From assembly GCF_014647435.1 (NCBI RefSeq), contig NZ_BMPE01000001.1, positions 806,001 to 870,000 of the forward strand: a stretch of DNA of 64,000 nucleotides. The letters run 5' to 3'. The notes beneath the pieces were generated by a model. It ran no database searches and was not told where the DNA came from. It saw only the letters and a program-made list of their open reading frames with translations. Below, piece after piece: positions 1 to 10,159 of the stretch (its first letter is position 1; every line of letters begins with the position of its first letter). The DNA comes from Deinococcus radiotolerans (lineage in GTDB: Bacteria; Deinococcota; Deinococci; Deinococcales; Deinococcaceae). Both the position numbers and the translations under genes were made by a program.

Positions 1-885
1 GTGGCCCGCCCGCCGCAGGGGCAGCTTCAGGTGGAGGCCGTGGCCGTGTACGCCGGGCAGCGCATCCCGCTGCCGGGTCTGCCATTCCAGGTGGGCGGGC
101 AGACGCTGAACACGCCCGCGACGGTGCCGCTCGCGCCGGGCGAGTACCCGGTCACGCCGAGCAGCCTGCCGGGCAGCACCGTCACCCCGCCCCCGGCGGG
201 CCGCGTGACGGACAGCGGCACCGAACGTGTGACCATCGAGTACCGCGTGCTGACGGACGTGACGCTCGTGACCTCGCCGGACATCCTGAACGTGTGCGAC
301 GTGACGCAGCTGACGGCACTGGCGAAGACAGACTTCCCGTACCGCCTGCCCGGGAAACTCAGCCTGAACCTGCCCACCGGCTGGACGACCGATTACCCGC
401 TGGAGGCGAACGGTGACTTCAGTCAGGGCGTGCCGCTGCGCCTGAAGGTACCGGTCCGGGTGTGCCGCAGCGACACGGCCGAGGCGGTGCTCGACCCGGT
501 GGGGCTGCGCACGACCGGGCAGGCGCGGGTCCGCAACCCGGGCGGCGCGAACGTGACCCGGAACGTGCAGGGCGGCGCGCGCGCCAGCCTGTCCAAGACG
601 GTCGAGGCCGCCGCACCGGGGCAGGGGTACGTGGTGACGCTGGTGTTCACCGTGGACAGCAACCTGGAGAACGTACGCCTGATCGACCCGCTGCCTGCGG
701 GCTCGGCAGCGGTGCGTGGACCCCTGCAGGTGCAGGGCCCGAGCCTAGCGAACCTGAACCCGCAGCTGGACGGGGACGCGATCGTGCTCACGCGAGTGAT
801 TCCCGGCACGTACACACTGACGTATACGCTCTCCACCGATCAGCCGGCGGACCGGGTGGTCACCGCACCCGACCTCAGCTGGTAG
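1..885 (+). CDS. DUF11-type surface/secreted protein, 3' part only
   Basis: The reading frame is open from the first base, so the gene begins upstream and only the last 294 residues are visible; the GTG at base 1 is not evidence of a start. The C-terminal part (about residues 195-285) has the look of a DUF11 'conserved repeat' module: an [11 protein letters not shown] opening, alternating beta-strand residues, and an IDPLPAGS motif. Such modules build large bacterial surface or envelope proteins. The upstream half is also beta-rich, without catalytic motifs. Likely structural or adhesive; exact role unknown. It is followed by a lipoprotein gene on the same strand. Confidence 0.6.
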   Translation: MARPPQGQLQVEAVAVYAGQRIPLPGLPFQVGGQTLNTPATVPLAPGEYPVTPSSLPGSTVTPPPAGRVTDSGTERVTIEYRVLTDVTLVTSPDILNVCDVTQLTALAKTDFPYRLPGKLSLNLPTGWTTDYPLEANGDFSQGVPLRLKVPVRVCRSDTAEAVLDPVGLRTTGQARVRNPGGANVTRNVQGGARASLSKTVEAAAPGQGYVVTLVFTVDSNLENVRLIDPLPAGSAAVRGPLQVQGPSLANLNPQLDGDAIVLTRVIPGTYTLTYTLSTDQPADRVVTAPDLSW

Positions 886-977
886 ACCACAGCGCCCTGA
901 GGACTAGCTCGGCTGGGTGAATGGGCCGTGAGTCAGGTGTTCACCCTTCCGGGCTTCTTCTCAGGTACACTCCTCTC

Positions 978-1394
978 ATGAAGCGTTTCGTGCTGTGCCT
1001 GCCGCTGCTGCTGGCGGCCTGTGGGTTCTCACCTCGGGTTCCGCCGACGGTGGGCGACCTGCTGAGCGCGCCCACGGCGCTGAACGTGGGCGGCCAAGTC
1101 GTGACCCTGGACTCGGCGTCCGCCAGTGGCGCCGGCGGCTTCGGCGTGAAGGTGCGCCTGAACTCCCGGGACGCGCTGCCCGCGCTGAAGCTGGACGGGG
1201 TGTTCGTGGTGAGCGGCACGGACCTGTGGAAGTCCCCGCTGCGCTCATCGGGCGCGCAGGGCAGCGCGTTCGGCCGGTCCGGTGCGAGCGTGCAGCCGGG
1301 CGAGACGGTGCAGGTCGTGGTGCGCCTGCGGGACGCGCAGGGCCGCCCCCTGTGGCTGCGCGACGGCGAAACCCGCGTAGGCACGGCCCCCTGA
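978..1394 (+). CDS. small lipoprotein
   Basis: 138 residues beginning MKRFVLCLPLLLAAC: a positively charged start, a short hydrophobic stretch and a lipobox LAAC at residues 12-15, so a lipidated envelope protein is predicted. The remainder (VGDLLSAPTALNVGGQ onward) is beta-rich with no recognised domain. A TACACT element at 966-971 lies six bases before the ATG and there is no Shine-Dalgarno sequence, so a leaderless transcript is likely and supports this start. Function unknown. Confidence 0.75.
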   Translation: MKRFVLCLPLLLAACGFSPRVPPTVGDLLSAPTALNVGGQVVTLDSASASGAGGFGVKVRLNSRDALPALKLDGVFVVSGTDLWKSPLRSSGAQGSAFGRSGASVQPGETVQVVVRLRDAQGRPLWLRDGETRVGTAP

Positions 1395-1451
1395 CCAGAA
1401 ACCAGTAAGCGCGGCCCGGACATCTCATCCGTGCCGCGCTTCTGTGTAGGG

Positions 1452-2162
1452 TCAGCCGGGCGTGACCACCCCGTCGCGCACGCTGAGGTGATGGTCGGCC
1501 TGCGCGGCAATGTCGCGGTCGTGGGTGATCAGCACGACCGTGCGGCCCGCGTCGGCCGCGCCGCGCAGCAGCGCCAGGATGCGCTCACCGGTGCGGGTAT
1601 CGAGGTTCCCGGTGGGTTCGTCGGCCAGCAGCACGCCCGGATTCCCGGCCAGCGCGCGGGCGATGGCGACGCGCTGCGCCTCCCCGCCGGACAGCTGGCT
1701 GGGCAGGTGATCGGCGCGGCGCTCCAGGCCGACCAGGGCCAGCAATTCGCGGGCGCGGGCCTGCCGGTCACGGGGGGGCAGGCCCGCCAGGGTCAGGGGG
1801 AATTCGACGTTCTCCTGCGCGCTGAGAATGCTCACGAGGTTGTGGTTCTGGAACACGAAGCCGTAGTGCCGCAGCCGCAGGTCGGCGCGGCTGGTCTCAC
1901 TCAGGGCGGTGAGGTCGGTGTCGCCGACCTGCACGTGGCCGGTGGTGGGCGTGTCGAAGCCCGCCAGGAGGTTCAGCAGGGTGCTCTTGCCGCTGCCCGA
2001 GGGGCCCACGACGGCGGTCAGGCCGGGCGGGAAGGCATGCGTGAAGGGTGCCAGGGCCTGCACCTGCCCGTCCCCGCTGGGGTACACGCGCGACAGGTTG
2101 TGAACGCTCAGGGTGGGCGTGGTGGCAGTGCTGCTGGCCAGCGTGGTCATGGTGGCGGTCAT
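1452..2162 (-). CDS. ABC transporter ATP-binding protein, LolD/MacB type
   Basis: A 236-residue nucleotide-binding subunit. It shows a Walker A motif GPSGSGKST (about residues 52-60), a Q-loop, an LSGGEAQR signature (about 156) and Walker [10 protein letters not shown], then the EPTGNLD sequence typical of the LolD/MacB/FtsE subfamily. It lies one base downstream of the stop codon of the partner permease, so the two form one transcription unit and probably one complex. Relatives power export or mechanical work on periplasmic substrates; the substrate here cannot be read from sequence. The protein lacks the MacB membrane domain, which is supplied by the neighbour. Confidence 0.93.
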   Translation of the reverse strand: MTATMTTLASSTATTPTLSVHNLSRVYPSGDGQVQALAPFTHAFPPGLTAVVGPSGSGKSTLLNLLAGFDTPTTGHVQVGDTDLTALSETSRADLRLRHYGFVFQNHNLVSILSAQENVEFPLTLAGLPPRDRQARARELLALVGLERRADHLPSQLSGGEAQRVAIARALAGNPGVLLADEPTGNLDTRTGERILALLRGAADAGRTVVLITHDRDIAAQADHHLSVRDGVVTPG

Positions 2163-2163
2163 G

Positions 2164-3324
2164 TCAGACCCTCCCGAGGGCGTCGGTGATGCTCAGGCGA
2201 CTGGCGTTCCGGGCGGGCAGCAGGCCCGAGAGCAGACCCAGCAGGAAGCTGATGCCCAGCGCGAGCAGCGTCAGGCGGGGTGTGAGGGCCGCCGCGTCGA
2301 TCCCGGCGAGCTGCTGGGTGTACAGATTCACGACCACGATGCCCACGAGCCCCAGCAGGACGCCGCCCACGCCACCCACCAAGGACAGCAGAAGCGACTC
2401 GGCCAGCACCAGCGCGCGCACGAACGCGGGCCGCGCCCCGATGGCGCGCAGCGTGGCGAACTCGCGGGTGCGTTCAAACACGCCCATCATGACGGTGTTC
2501 GCGACCGCCAGTCCGCCCACAATGAGTGCAATCAGGGAGATGCCGAAGCGCACGGCGTCGCTGATGCGCAGCGCCCGCTCGATGAAGCTCAGGAAGTCCG
2601 ACTGCGTGGCGGCCTCCAGGTTCAGGCGGTCACTGATGCTCGTGGCGACCGCGCGGGCCTGCCGGGGGTCGTTCAGTTTCACGGCGACCAGCGACACGCG
2701 GCCCTCGGCGCCCTCGCTGCGCTGCAGAGGCGTCAGCGGCATGAAGATGAAGTTGTCCACCAGCCCGGACTGCGGCGCCAGCACGCCCACGACCTTCACG
2801 CTGGCGCGGCGGTTGAGGTTCAGGGTGCTGCCCAGGCCCAGCCGCAGGTTCTGCGCGGCCTTGGCGCCGACGACGGCCGCGCCGGTCTGCTCGTCGGCGG
2901 GGAGCAGCAGGCGGCCCTGGGCGAGCGCCGTATTCGGGAAGACCGCGCCGATCCCGCCGCTGGCGGGCAGGCCGTACAGCACGACGCTCTGGGTGGGGTC
3001 CAGGCCGCCCCGCACGGCCATCACGACCGGCGTGACCGTCTGGAGGCCCAGTTCCGGCGCGAGCGCCTGGAGCTGCCCCACGGTGTCCTGCGGGAGGTTC
3101 GGGTGCAGCGCCAGTCCCTGCGAGAGCGGCGTGAGGCTCACCTGGATGTCCGGGCCGATGCCGCCCAGTTCGCTGGTGAACACCTTGCGGATGCCCTCGC
3201 CCAGGGACAGGAAGATCACCATGCTGGCGACCGCCACCGTGATGCCCAGCGCGGTCAGGAAGGTGCGCACCCGGCGGCGGGTCAGGCCGCGCCACGCGAG
3301 TCGCCACAGGTCACTGGCTTTCAT
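2164..3324 (-). CDS. ABC transporter permease, MacB/FtsX family
   Basis: 386 residues from the start [20 protein letters not shown]. There is one N-terminal membrane segment (about 20-42), a large external MacB-like core domain (about 45-250), and three C-terminal membrane segments ending in the usual [18 protein letters not shown] tail. This is the standard MacB/FtsX permease layout. A longer frame continues upstream, but TAGCCT seven bases before this ATG argues for a leaderless start here. Its stop is one base from the ATG of the ATPase gene, giving a two-gene exporter operon. Confidence 0.9.
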   Translation of the reverse strand: MKASDLWRLAWRGLTRRRVRTFLTALGITVAVASMVIFLSLGEGIRKVFTSELGGIGPDIQVSLTPLSQGLALHPNLPQDTVGQLQALAPELGLQTVTPVVMAVRGGLDPTQSVVLYGLPASGGIGAVFPNTALAQGRLLLPADEQTGAAVVGAKAAQNLRLGLGSTLNLNRRASVKVVGVLAPQSGLVDNFIFMPLTPLQRSEGAEGRVSLVAVKLNDPRQARAVATSISDRLNLEAATQSDFLSFIERALRISDAVRFGISLIALIVGGLAVANTVMMGVFERTREFATLRAIGARPAFVRALVLAESLLLSLVGGVGGVLLGLVGIVVVNLYTQQLAGIDAAALTPRLTLLALGISFLLGLLSGLLPARNASRLSITDALGRV

Positions 3325-3442
3325 GAGGTTCAGGCTACCCGCGCGGGGGCGGGACAGGTGGCATGCCCGCGTACAGAGCCCGCGCCGGACTCCATGAAAC
3401 ACCCAGCGGGTCCTCACGGGTGGCCGCTAGGGTCGTGGCACG

Positions 3443-4711
3443 ATGCGCCGCACCTCTCCCCTTCTGAAGGCCCTCATGCCCCTCGCGCTGCTGGGCGCGG
3501 CGGACGCGCAGACGCTGCTGCCCCTGGATTCCCGCCCCGCCACGCGGGTGCTGCCCGCCCTGATAGGGGGTCTGCGCGGCGACGTCCTGCGCGTGCCGGA
3601 CGCGGCGCTGCTGGGTACGGCGGCGCGCGGCGCGGACCCGGCGGCGCTGGGCGCGTGGCTGGACGCGCAGCCGCGCACGGGGCCGCTGATCGTGTCGCTG
3701 GACGCCCTGGCGTACGGGGGGCTGGTGCAGTCCCGCACGAGCCCGCTGACGGCGCAGGAGGCGCTGGCGCGGCTGGAGCCGCTGCGCACCTGGACCGAGC
3801 GGACGGGCCAGCCGGTGTACGCGTTCGTCACGCTGCCGCGCGAGCCAGACGCCACCGACCGCGCGCGCAATCTGGAGGTCGTGCGCGCCGTGATCGGCTG
3901 GGCGCGCGAGGGCCGCCTGAAGGAACTGGACGTCACCTGGGACGACGCGCTGCCCGGCAGTCCCGCCCCGCAGGAGGGCGCCGCGCTGGCGCAGGACGCC
4001 CCGGCGAACGTGCGCGTGTACCCCGGCGCGGACGAGGTACTGTCCATGCTGACCGCCCGCGCCCTGGCCCCGGAGGCGGCGACGGTCCGAGTGGAGTACA
4101 GCGATCCCGACGCGGCGAAGCAGGTCATGAAGTACGAGGGGATTCCCCTGACGCAGAGTGCCGCCAACCACGCGCAGGGCAGCGGCTTTCAGGTGGTGGA
4201 GGGCAGGGCCGACCTGACGCTGTACGTGTTCAACGGCGGCGACCCGCGCCGCGCGGCCCTGCGGGTCAGCAGCCTGCTGCGCGCCGGGCGGGTCGCGGTG
4301 GCGGACGTGGCGCAGGTGAACCTGGGCAACCCACGCTTCTGGTCGGACCTGCGCACGTTGCGCCAGCACGCCAACCTCCAGGCGCTGGCGGCGTGGGGGA
4401 CGCCGGGGAACAACCTCGGCACGGCGCTGGCGCACGCGAAACTGGCGCGCGGGGCCGACCCGGTGCGGCAGGACGCCCTGCTGGCCCGCGAGTTCGCCAA
4501 CGACGTGATCTACAGCTCCGAGGTGCGCGCGCAGCTGCGCAGGCTGATTCCCGAAGCGCAGCTGAACACCCCGCAGGCGCAGGAGGCCCTGATGCAGCTG
4601 GCCAGCGGGTTCTTCCCGCTGCGCGTGGGGGACACGTACACCCTGAGCGGCGCGGATCTCCCGTGGGGCCGCTCGTTCGAGTGGGACTTCACACTGGATC
4701 AGCAGCCCTGA
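3443..4711 (+). CDS. DUF4127 family exported protein
   Basis: 422 residues with a likely signal peptide ([22 protein letters not shown]). The family's hallmark motifs are present: [11 protein letters not shown] at the mature N-terminus and [14 protein letters not shown] about 70 residues later. DUF4127 proteins are of unknown biochemical function. The gene is divergent from the ABC exporter operon and convergent with the EamA transporter gene. A TAGGGT element lies nine bases before the ATG. No operon partner is evident. Confidence 0.85.
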   Translation: MRRTSPLLKALMPLALLGAADAQTLLPLDSRPATRVLPALIGGLRGDVLRVPDAALLGTAARGADPAALGAWLDAQPRTGPLIVSLDALAYGGLVQSRTSPLTAQEALARLEPLRTWTERTGQPVYAFVTLPREPDATDRARNLEVVRAVIGWAREGRLKELDVTWDDALPGSPAPQEGAALAQDAPANVRVYPGADEVLSMLTARALAPEAATVRVEYSDPDAAKQVMKYEGIPLTQSAANHAQGSGFQVVEGRADLTLYVFNGGDPRRAALRVSSLLRAGRVAVADVAQVNLGNPRFWSDLRTLRQHANLQALAAWGTPGNNLGTALAHAKLARGADPVRQDALLAREFANDVIYSSEVRAQLRRLIPEAQLNTPQAQEALMQLASGFFPLRVGDTYTLSGADLPWGRSFEWDFTLDQQP

Positions 4712-4720
4712 GGGCGCGCG

Positions 4721-5608
4721 TCACTCGGCGGCGGGGTGGCGTTCGGTGTCGCTGGGCCCCACGCTCAGGAGCAGGGCCGCGCCGATTACCAGGACAGCGC
4801 CCAGCAGGGCCAGCGCGGAGAGCCGCTCGCCGAACAACAGGGCGGCCAGTGTGGCGGCCACGACGGGTTCCAGGCTGGCGATGACACTGGCGCGCGTGGC
4901 GGGCAGGCGCTTGAGACCCCAGGAGTACGCGAGGTACGCGAGGTACGTGCTGAACACCGCGATGGCACTCAGGCTGCCCCACGCGCCCGGCGTCTTGGCG
5001 GTGAACGGCACGAACGGCAGCAGCACGAGCGCCCCCACCGGGAGGGCCACGGCAAGCAGCGCGGGCGGCTCGAAGCGGGTGAAAAACGCCTTGCCGTACA
5101 GATAGTACAGGCTGTACGTGAATCCGGCCGTCAGGCCCCAGGCGAGCGCGGCGGGCGTGACGGTCACGCCCTGCCCACCACCCAGGCTGATCAGGGCAAT
5201 GCCGCCCAGCGTGCCGGCCACGGCCAGCAGTTCGCGCCCCCCCAGGCGCTCGCGCAGGAACGCCCAGCCCATCACGGCGACGAAGGCGGGCGCGGTGTAC
5301 AGCAGCACGCTGGCCAGGCTGGCCCCCCCGGCCCGCACGGCCAGCTGGTAGGAGCCGTAGAAGATGCTGACGCCCGCCACGCCGAACGCGGCCGTGATCA
5401 GCAGGTCCCGGCCGCGCGGGAGCCGGGCGCGGATCAGGGCGGCGTGCACGGCGTACAGGGCCCCGCCCAGCGCGGCGCGCCAGAACGCGACCTCCAGCGG
5501 GTTCAGCCCGGCGGCCTGCGCCTGCTTGCCCAGAATGCCCAGCAGGCCCCACAGGACGGCCGCGATCAGGATCAGCAGCGGGGCGGGCAGGGCGGGCCGC
5601 GTGCTCAC
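4721..5608 (-). CDS. EamA/DMT-superfamily transporter
   Basis: 295 residues, almost entirely hydrophobic, with about ten membrane segments arranged as two EamA repeats (each near 130-140 residues). The opening [19 protein letters not shown] and the repeat-end pattern with [21 protein letters not shown] are typical. Members move amino acids, nucleotides or other small metabolites. The start codon overlaps the stop of the upstream gene by four bases (5605-5608), so it is translationally coupled as the third gene of an operon with proB. That context suggests, but does not prove, an amino-acid substrate. Confidence 0.9.
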   Translation of the reverse strand: MSTRPALPAPLLILIAAVLWGLLGILGKQAQAAGLNPLEVAFWRAALGGALYAVHAALIRARLPRGRDLLITAAFGVAGVSIFYGSYQLAVRAGGASLASVLLYTAPAFVAVMGWAFLRERLGGRELLAVAGTLGGIALISLGGGQGVTVTPAALAWGLTAGFTYSLYYLYGKAFFTRFEPPALLAVALPVGALVLLPFVPFTAKTPGAWGSLSAIAVFSTYLAYLAYSWGLKRLPATRASVIASLEPVVAATLAALLFGERLSALALLGAVLVIGAALLLSVGPSDTERHPAAE

Positions 5609-6375
5609 GCTGTGCGGGAGCTCAGGCGGCGCCAGACGAACACGGTGGCGATCACGGTGAGCAGCGCGCCCACGACGCCCAGCGTGAGCAGACCGAGGCC
5701 CAGCAGGTCACGGGTCTCCCCCACCGGGGCGAGCGTGCCGCGCGTGTAGGCCTGCTGGTCGCCACTGGCCGCCATGACGTCCACGGGCACCGGCGCGTCC
5801 GCGCGGCCCGCCTGGAGCGCCGTCGGACCTGAACTGGTGGTGGGGCGCAGCACGCCGTCGCTGGTCAGGGGGGAGTACACGCTGTTCATCACCCAGTACC
5901 CGTACGGGCCGTCAGGCAGCGCGGTGGCCACCACCAGTTGCGTGCCGGACACGGTCACGGTCGGGGCGGCCAGGGGCCGCTCCTCGCCCTGCGTGTTCAC
6001 CTCGGTCAGGGTGCTGCCGCTGGGGGACACGCGCAGGTGGTACTGCCAGCCGCCGCCGCTGGTGCGCAGGCCGCTGTCCCCCAGTTTCGTCTGGCCGCCC
6101 AGCGCGCCTTTCACGTAGATGTCCGTGACGCCTGCGCTGAAGCCGCCGGGCGCGTTCCAGGGGTTGCCCATCTGGCCGTATGTGACGGTGAACTGCATGC
6201 CCTGGGGCGTGCCGCGGACGTCCAGCGCGCGCAGGTCCAGCATGTCCGGGGTGAAGGCGGGGCGGGTGGGCAGGACGTACCCGCCGTCCCCGCGGGCGTC
6301 GCCGGACGGGTCGGTGAGTTGAGTCTGGGAGGCGAGCAGGGCCAGCACGCCCGGCAGTATAGAGGCGGCGTTCAC
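5605..6375 (-). CDS. membrane-anchored DOMON/glucodextranase-C-like protein
   Basis: 256 residues: an N-terminal hydrophobic segment (signal peptide), a beta-rich domain that opens [14 protein letters not shown] and contains [12 protein letters not shown], resembling the C-terminal binding module of glucodextranase (DOMON-like fold), then a single C-terminal membrane segment (about residues 225-248) followed by RRLSSRT. It is therefore probably exposed outside the membrane. It overlaps proB upstream and the EamA gene downstream by four bases each, so it is the middle gene of a tight operon. Ligand unknown; carbohydrate or heme binding is only a family-level suggestion. Confidence 0.75.
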   Translation of the reverse strand: MNAASILPGVLALLASQTQLTDPSGDARGDGGYVLPTRPAFTPDMLDLRALDVRGTPQGMQFTVTYGQMGNPWNAPGGFSAGVTDIYVKGALGGQTKLGDSGLRTSGGGWQYHLRVSPSGSTLTEVNTQGEERPLAAPTVTVSGTQLVVATALPDGPYGYWVMNSVYSPLTSDGVLRPTTSSGPTALQAGRADAPVPVDVMAASGDQQAYTRGTLAPVGETRDLLGLGLLTLGVVGALLTVIATVFVWRRLSSRTA

Positions 6376-7463
6376 AGCCGCACGAGGTCGTCGCGGTGCA
6401 CGGCTTCCGGCCCGTACGTGTAGCCCAGCAGCGCCTCGGTGGCGCTGGAGTGCTGCCCGATCAGCTTGAGCAGGTCCGCCGAGGCGTAGCGGCTCAGGCC
6501 GCGCGCGAGTTCCTGTCCGTCCGGGCCCAGCAGGCGGATGGTGTGCCCCCGCCCGAAGCGGCCCTGCACGCCCGTGATGCCCGCCGGCAGCAGGCTCGCG
6601 CCGCGCTCGGAGACGGCGCGGGCAGCCCCGGCGTCCAGGGTGACGCTCCCGGCGGCGATCTCCGCGAGAATCCAGCGTTTGCGCGCTTCGAGGCGGGACC
6701 CGGCGGCCAGGAAGCGCGTGCCGATGCTCTCGCCGTCCAGCAGGCGGGTCAGGACGTCCCGGGCGTCGCCGGGCGCGATCACGACCGGGGTGCCCGCGCG
6801 GGTGGCGATCTCCGCGGCCTGAATCTTGGTGTGCATGCCGCCGGTCCCGCGGTGCGACCCGGCCCCCCCGGCGCGCGCCCAGACTTCAGGCGTCACGCGC
6901 TCCACGACGGGAATCAGCGTGGCGCCGGGGTCGCGGCGCGGGTCGGCGGTGTACAGGCCGGGCGCGTCGGTCAGGATGACCAGCAGGTCGGCCTCCACGA
7001 GGTTCGCGACGAACGCGGACAGCGTGTCGTTGTCCCCCACCTTCAGCTGTTCCAGTGCCACGGCGTCGTTCTCGTTGATGACGGGCATCACGCCGCGCGT
7101 CAGGCAGGCGTCCAGGGTGGTGCGGGCGTTCAGGTACCGCGTCCGGTCCCGGAAATCGTCCGCGGTGAGCAGCACCTGCGCGACCGGCAGGCCGTACAGG
7201 TCAGCCAGCTGCGCGTACGTGTGCATCAGCCGCCCCTGTCCCACCGCGGCCAGCAGCTGCTTTTCCGCCAGGGTCCGGTCGCGGGGCGGGAAGCCCAGCG
7301 CCTCCCAGCCGGCCAGGACGGCGCCGCTGGTGACCAGGACGACCTCATGCCCGGCCTCGCGCGCGGCGGCCAGGGTGCGGATCAGGTCCACCAGGCGGGG
7401 GCGGTGCAGGCGGTCCGTGCCTGCCGTGAGAACGCTGGTGCCGAGTTTCAGAACGACGCGCAT
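6372..7463 (-). CDS. proB: glutamate 5-kinase
   Basis: Phosphorylates L-glutamate to glutamyl 5-phosphate, the first step of proline synthesis, in the cytoplasm. 363 residues from MRVVLKLGTSVLTAG, the usual ProB length with a C-terminal PUA domain (from about residue 275). Visible motifs are VTSGAVLAGWE, VINENDAVA, ILTDAPGLYTADPR and GTGGMHTKIQAAEIA of the amino-acid kinase fold. The frame is open further upstream, but this ATG fits the family. It heads an operon with a DOMON-like protein and an EamA transporter. proA is not adjacent. Confidence 0.96.
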   Translation of the reverse strand: MRVVLKLGTSVLTAGTDRLHRPRLVDLIRTLAAAREAGHEVVLVTSGAVLAGWEALGFPPRDRTLAEKQLLAAVGQGRLMHTYAQLADLYGLPVAQVLLTADDFRDRTRYLNARTTLDACLTRGVMPVINENDAVALEQLKVGDNDTLSAFVANLVEADLLVILTDAPGLYTADPRRDPGATLIPVVERVTPEVWARAGGAGSHRGTGGMHTKIQAAEIATRAGTPVVIAPGDARDVLTRLLDGESIGTRFLAAGSRLEARKRWILAEIAAGSVTLDAGAARAVSERGASLLPAGITGVQGRFGRGHTIRLLGPDGQELARGLSRYASADLLKLIGQHSSATEALLGYTYGPEAVHRDDLVRL

Positions 7464-7557
7464 ACCGCGCCCAGCATACGGGCGCCCTGGCCCCCGCCGG
7501 GCAGGGCTGTGCAGCCGGGCCGCCCCTCGCGCGGGTGGGTGGGCATGCGGCACACTG

Positions 7558-8232
7558 ATGGGCGTGCCCCGATTCCTGCGCCGCGCGTGCCCTGCCGTCC
7601 TGCTGAGCCTCCTGGCGCTGGCGTCGGCGCAGGCGGGTCCGCAGGCGGCCCTGGGTCCGGTGCGGGGCGTGCAGCTGTTCCTGACGGACTTCCAGCCGCC
7701 CGCGGCGGAGGCGTCGCTGCTGGCGCTGGCGCGGCGTGAGCAGCTCAGCTGGTCGGCCACGCAGAACCTGTTTGCCGTGCAGATCACCGACGAGACGAAT
7801 CACTTCCTGGACTGGCGGGGCAGCAGCGACGCGGGCGGGCGGGTGTTCACGACCGTGCGGGCCGCCACGTACGGTCAGGGCCGCCGGGCGCTGCTGGTCC
7901 TGAACCGCGAGTGGTGCCGCGCCGGGGCGTGCCAGCAGCGCACCACCTTTGGCTGGCTGGACGCGCAGGGTCTGCGCGCCGTGCCGGAGGCCGACGTGAT
8001 TCAGCTGATCCGTGACCAGGATTTCATGGTGGGTGCCGCGCCCGCGTGCCTGCGTGGCGTGACGCTGGGCGTGCAGTACGTCCCGTCACGGCAGGGCACG
8101 GCCCTGACGGTGCTGCCGGTCGTCCCGGAGGCCGCGCGGCAGGCCTGCGCCGGGGCGGGCGTCAACCTGACCTCGACGCTACGAGCCCTGCGGATGACCT
8201 GGGTGGCCGGGGTGGGTAAGTTCCGCTGGTAG
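7558..8232 (+). CDS. secreted protein of unknown function
   Basis: 224 residues with a clear signal peptide (RRACPAVLLSLLALASAQA). The mature part has four cysteines (in WCRAGACQQRT and later in PACL and QACAG) that could form disulfides, and no recognised catalytic motif. An alternative GTG start at 7564 lies seven bases after CACACT, a near -10 element, and would give a leaderless mRNA; either start leaves the signal peptide intact. The gene is divergent from proB and convergent with the tetR gene, with a shared terminator hairpin between. Confidence 0.7.
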   Translation: MGVPRFLRRACPAVLLSLLALASAQAGPQAALGPVRGVQLFLTDFQPPAAEASLLALARREQLSWSATQNLFAVQITDETNHFLDWRGSSDAGGRVFTTVRAATYGQGRRALLVLNREWCRAGACQQRTTFGWLDAQGLRAVPEADVIQLIRDQDFMVGAAPACLRGVTLGVQYVPSRQGTALTVLPVVPEAARQACAGAGVNLTSTLRALRMTWVAGVGKFRW

Positions 8233-8318
8233 CCCTCGGGGACGGGGCAGTTCACTGGGCCTACCGGGCGCCTCCCGGATCAGGCGGCGGCCCGCGTCTC
8301 CCTGCCCGCCGTACAGAA

Positions 8319-8346
8319 AGCTCCGGGCCTGATCAGGCCCGGAGCT
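8319..8346. terminator. bidirectional terminator hairpin
   Basis: A perfect 28-base palindrome (arms start AGCTCCGGGCCTGA) lies between the convergent genes ending at 8232 and 8372. On the minus strand it is followed by TTTCTG, on the plus strand by TCTG, so it could end both transcripts. The U-tract is short in both directions. Confidence 0.75.
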
Positions 8347-8371
8347 TCTGGGTGATGAGCGGAGCCGGAGT

Positions 8372-9034
8372 TCAGACGGCGGCGGCGCGGGCGTCCTGCG
8401 CGGCAAGCTGCTCAATGATGCCGCGCAGCGCCAGTTCGAATTCGGCGCGGTACTCGCCGGGCATTTCCTCGCGGGGCTGGCCGGTCTTGGGGTCCAGGCC
8501 GGGCAGGGACTCGCGGAACTGCTGCCACCCGATGGCCAGCGCGTACAGGTGACGCAGCAGGCGCAGCGTGATGGGCGCGCTGAACGGCATGTGCGCCACG
8601 AGGCGGTGCAGCTGACTGTCGAGTTCCCGGCGGAATTCCAGGCCCAGTTCGGGGCGGACATTGCGTTCCAGGACGGTGCCCAGCAGCACCAGCAGGCGCC
8701 GCAGGGGGGTCAGGGCGTCGGCGGAGTCCAGGAGGACCTCGGTGATCTGCTGGGGCGTGCGGGGCTGGCGCTCGATCAGCAGGTCGCTCGTGCGGGTGAT
8801 CCACGCCTGGAGGTGTTCAGTGAGGAGGGCCAGGAACAGTTCCTCCTTGGTGTCGAAGTACAGGTACAGGGTGCCTTTGGCGAGTTTGGCCTCGCGCGCG
8901 ACCTGGTTCATGCTGAGTTCCGCGTAGGTGGTGGTGGTCCACAGGCGCTCGGCGGCGCGCAGGATGTCGTCGCGGCGCTGGTTCTTCTCTTCGGCGCTGC
9001 GGGCGCGGGCGGGTCGGTTGGTCTCGGAAGGCAT
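8372..9034 (-). CDS. TetR-family transcriptional regulator
   Basis: 220 residues from MPSETNRPARARSAEEKNQR. The N-terminal helix-turn-helix (about residues 18-65) has the family pattern: DILRAAERLW, MNQVAREAKLAKGTLYLYF, then DTKEELFLALL. The C-terminal helical region would bind an unknown ligand and mediate dimerisation. An upstream in-frame extension was not used because TATGGT lies eight bases before this ATG. The gene is divergent from folD; a palindrome at 9071-9084 in the intergenic region is a candidate operator for self-regulation and possibly for folD. Confidence 0.9.
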   Translation of the reverse strand: MPSETNRPARARSAEEKNQRRDDILRAAERLWTTTTYAELSMNQVAREAKLAKGTLYLYFDTKEELFLALLTEHLQAWITRTSDLLIERQPRTPQQITEVLLDSADALTPLRRLLVLLGTVLERNVRPELGLEFRRELDSQLHRLVAHMPFSAPITLRLLRHLYALAIGWQQFRESLPGLDPKTGQPREEMPGEYRAEFELALRGIIEQLAAQDARAAAV

Positions 9035-9070
9035 CAGGCTAGACCATAGCCACGTGAATTTTCTGACGCT

Positions 9071-9084
9071 GTGAAGCACTTCAC
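9071..9084. promoter_or_regulatory. candidate TetR operator palindrome
   Basis: GTGAAGCACTTCAC, with perfect 6-base arms and a 2-base centre, lies 37 bases upstream of the tetR start and about 150 bases upstream of folD. Position and symmetry fit an operator for the divergent TetR protein. No binding evidence can be read from the sequence. Confidence 0.45.
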
Positions 9085-9230
9085 GCTATCCCCCCCCAGG
9101 GGATGTCATCCCCCCCAAGTGCCCCCGACAGCCGCGCCGACCCCGCCGGGCGGGTATGCTGGGCCGGTGCCTTCCCCCGTGGAAGCGGTTCGCCCTCCGG
9201 CCCGACTCGCCTGCGTTCCTGGATTTCATC

Positions 9231-10106
9231 ATGACTGACTCTTCTCTTCCCGCCGCGCGTTCCCTGCCCGGCAAACCCCGCGCGGACCACGTCACCCGGC
9301 AGGTCCGCGCCGACCTGAGCAGCTGGGACTTCCAGCCTCACCTCGTGAGCGTCCTGGCCTCCGGTGACCCGGCCAGCCGCGTGTACGTGGACAGCAAGGC
9401 CCGGCAGGCCAAGCGGCTGGGCGTGCGCTTCACGGTGCGCGACCTGGGCCCTCAGGCCACGCAGGAGAACCTGCACGCCACGCTGCACGCCCTGTCCAGC
9501 GACCCGGACGTGCACGGCATCATGCTGGAATTGCCGCTGGCCGCGCCCCTGGATGCGGACGCGGCGCTGCTGCACCTGACGGCCCGCAAGGACATCGAGG
9601 GCCTGAGCCCCGCGAACCTCGCCCTGATTGCCGCTGGGCGTGAAAGCGAGGCGCTGCTGCCCCCCACGCCCCGCTCCATCCGGTTTCTGCTGCGCGAGGC
9701 GCTGGGCGACGACCTGCGCGGCGCGCGGGTGGCCGTGGTGGGGCCGGGCCGCACGGTGGGCCGCCCCCTGACCTTCATGCTGAACAACCGCGGCGTGACG
9801 GTCACGCTGTGCAACGAGCACACCCGGGACTTGCCAGGTGTGCTGGCCGCGCAGGACGCCGTGGTGGTCGCGGTGGGCCGCGCGAGCCTGCTGCGCGCCG
9901 GGCACGTGCTGCCACATCACGTGGTGATCGACGCGGGCATCAACGTCCCCGCTGACGGGAGCGGCGTGGTGGGCGACGCCGAGGCGAACCTGCCCGTGCG
10001 CGCCCAGACGCCCGTGCCCGGCGGGGTGGGCCCGCTGACGAGCGCGCTGATGTACCAGAACCTCGTGCGGGCCGTGAAGTTGCAGCGCGGCGAACCGGTC
10101 GAGTAA
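9231..10106 (+). CDS. folD: bifunctional methylene-THF dehydrogenase/methenyl-THF cyclohydrolase
   Basis: Interconverts 5,10-methylene-, 5,10-methenyl- and 10-formyl-tetrahydrofolate. 291 residues from [11 protein letters not shown], the usual size. Visible motifs: [13 protein letters not shown] (catalytic Lys region), ELPLA in place of the common [17 protein letters not shown] instead of PCTP, the NADP-binding [12 protein letters not shown] and the closing [12 protein letters not shown]. The frame extends upstream to 9156, but this ATG begins the conserved part. Divergent from tetR. Confidence 0.94.
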   Translation: MTDSSLPAARSLPGKPRADHVTRQVRADLSSWDFQPHLVSVLASGDPASRVYVDSKARQAKRLGVRFTVRDLGPQATQENLHATLHALSSDPDVHGIMLELPLAAPLDADAALLHLTARKDIEGLSPANLALIAAGRESEALLPPTPRSIRFLLREALGDDLRGARVAVVGPGRTVGRPLTFMLNNRGVTVTLCNEHTRDLPGVLAAQDAVVVAVGRASLLRAGHVLPHHVVIDAGINVPADGSGVVGDAEANLPVRAQTPVPGGVGPLTSALMYQNLVRAVKLQRGEPVE

Positions 10107-10111
10107 CTGCC

Positions 10112-10148
10112 GAACCCGGAGTGGGACCCAGGCAGACGCGCCGGGTTC
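10112..10148. terminator. hairpin between folD and GNAT gene
   Basis: GAACCCGG at 10112-10119 pairs with CCGGGTTC at 10141-10148 between the convergent folD and acetyltransferase genes. The loop is 21 bases and there is no U-tract, so it is a weak terminator candidate. Confidence 0.35.
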
Positions 10149-10159
10149 CCCTCCTGCCG

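Noticed and set aside
2048..4884. Long plus-strand frames (449 and 923 codons) opposite the ABC exporter
   Set aside because: They are antisense shadows in high-G+C DNA, rich in Arg/Ala/Gly with no domains; the minus-strand permease and the DUF4127 gene explain the region.
4918..4950. Tandem GAGGTACGC-like repeat
   Set aside because: It lies inside the EamA coding sequence and encodes YLAYLAYSW, ordinary membrane-helix residues.
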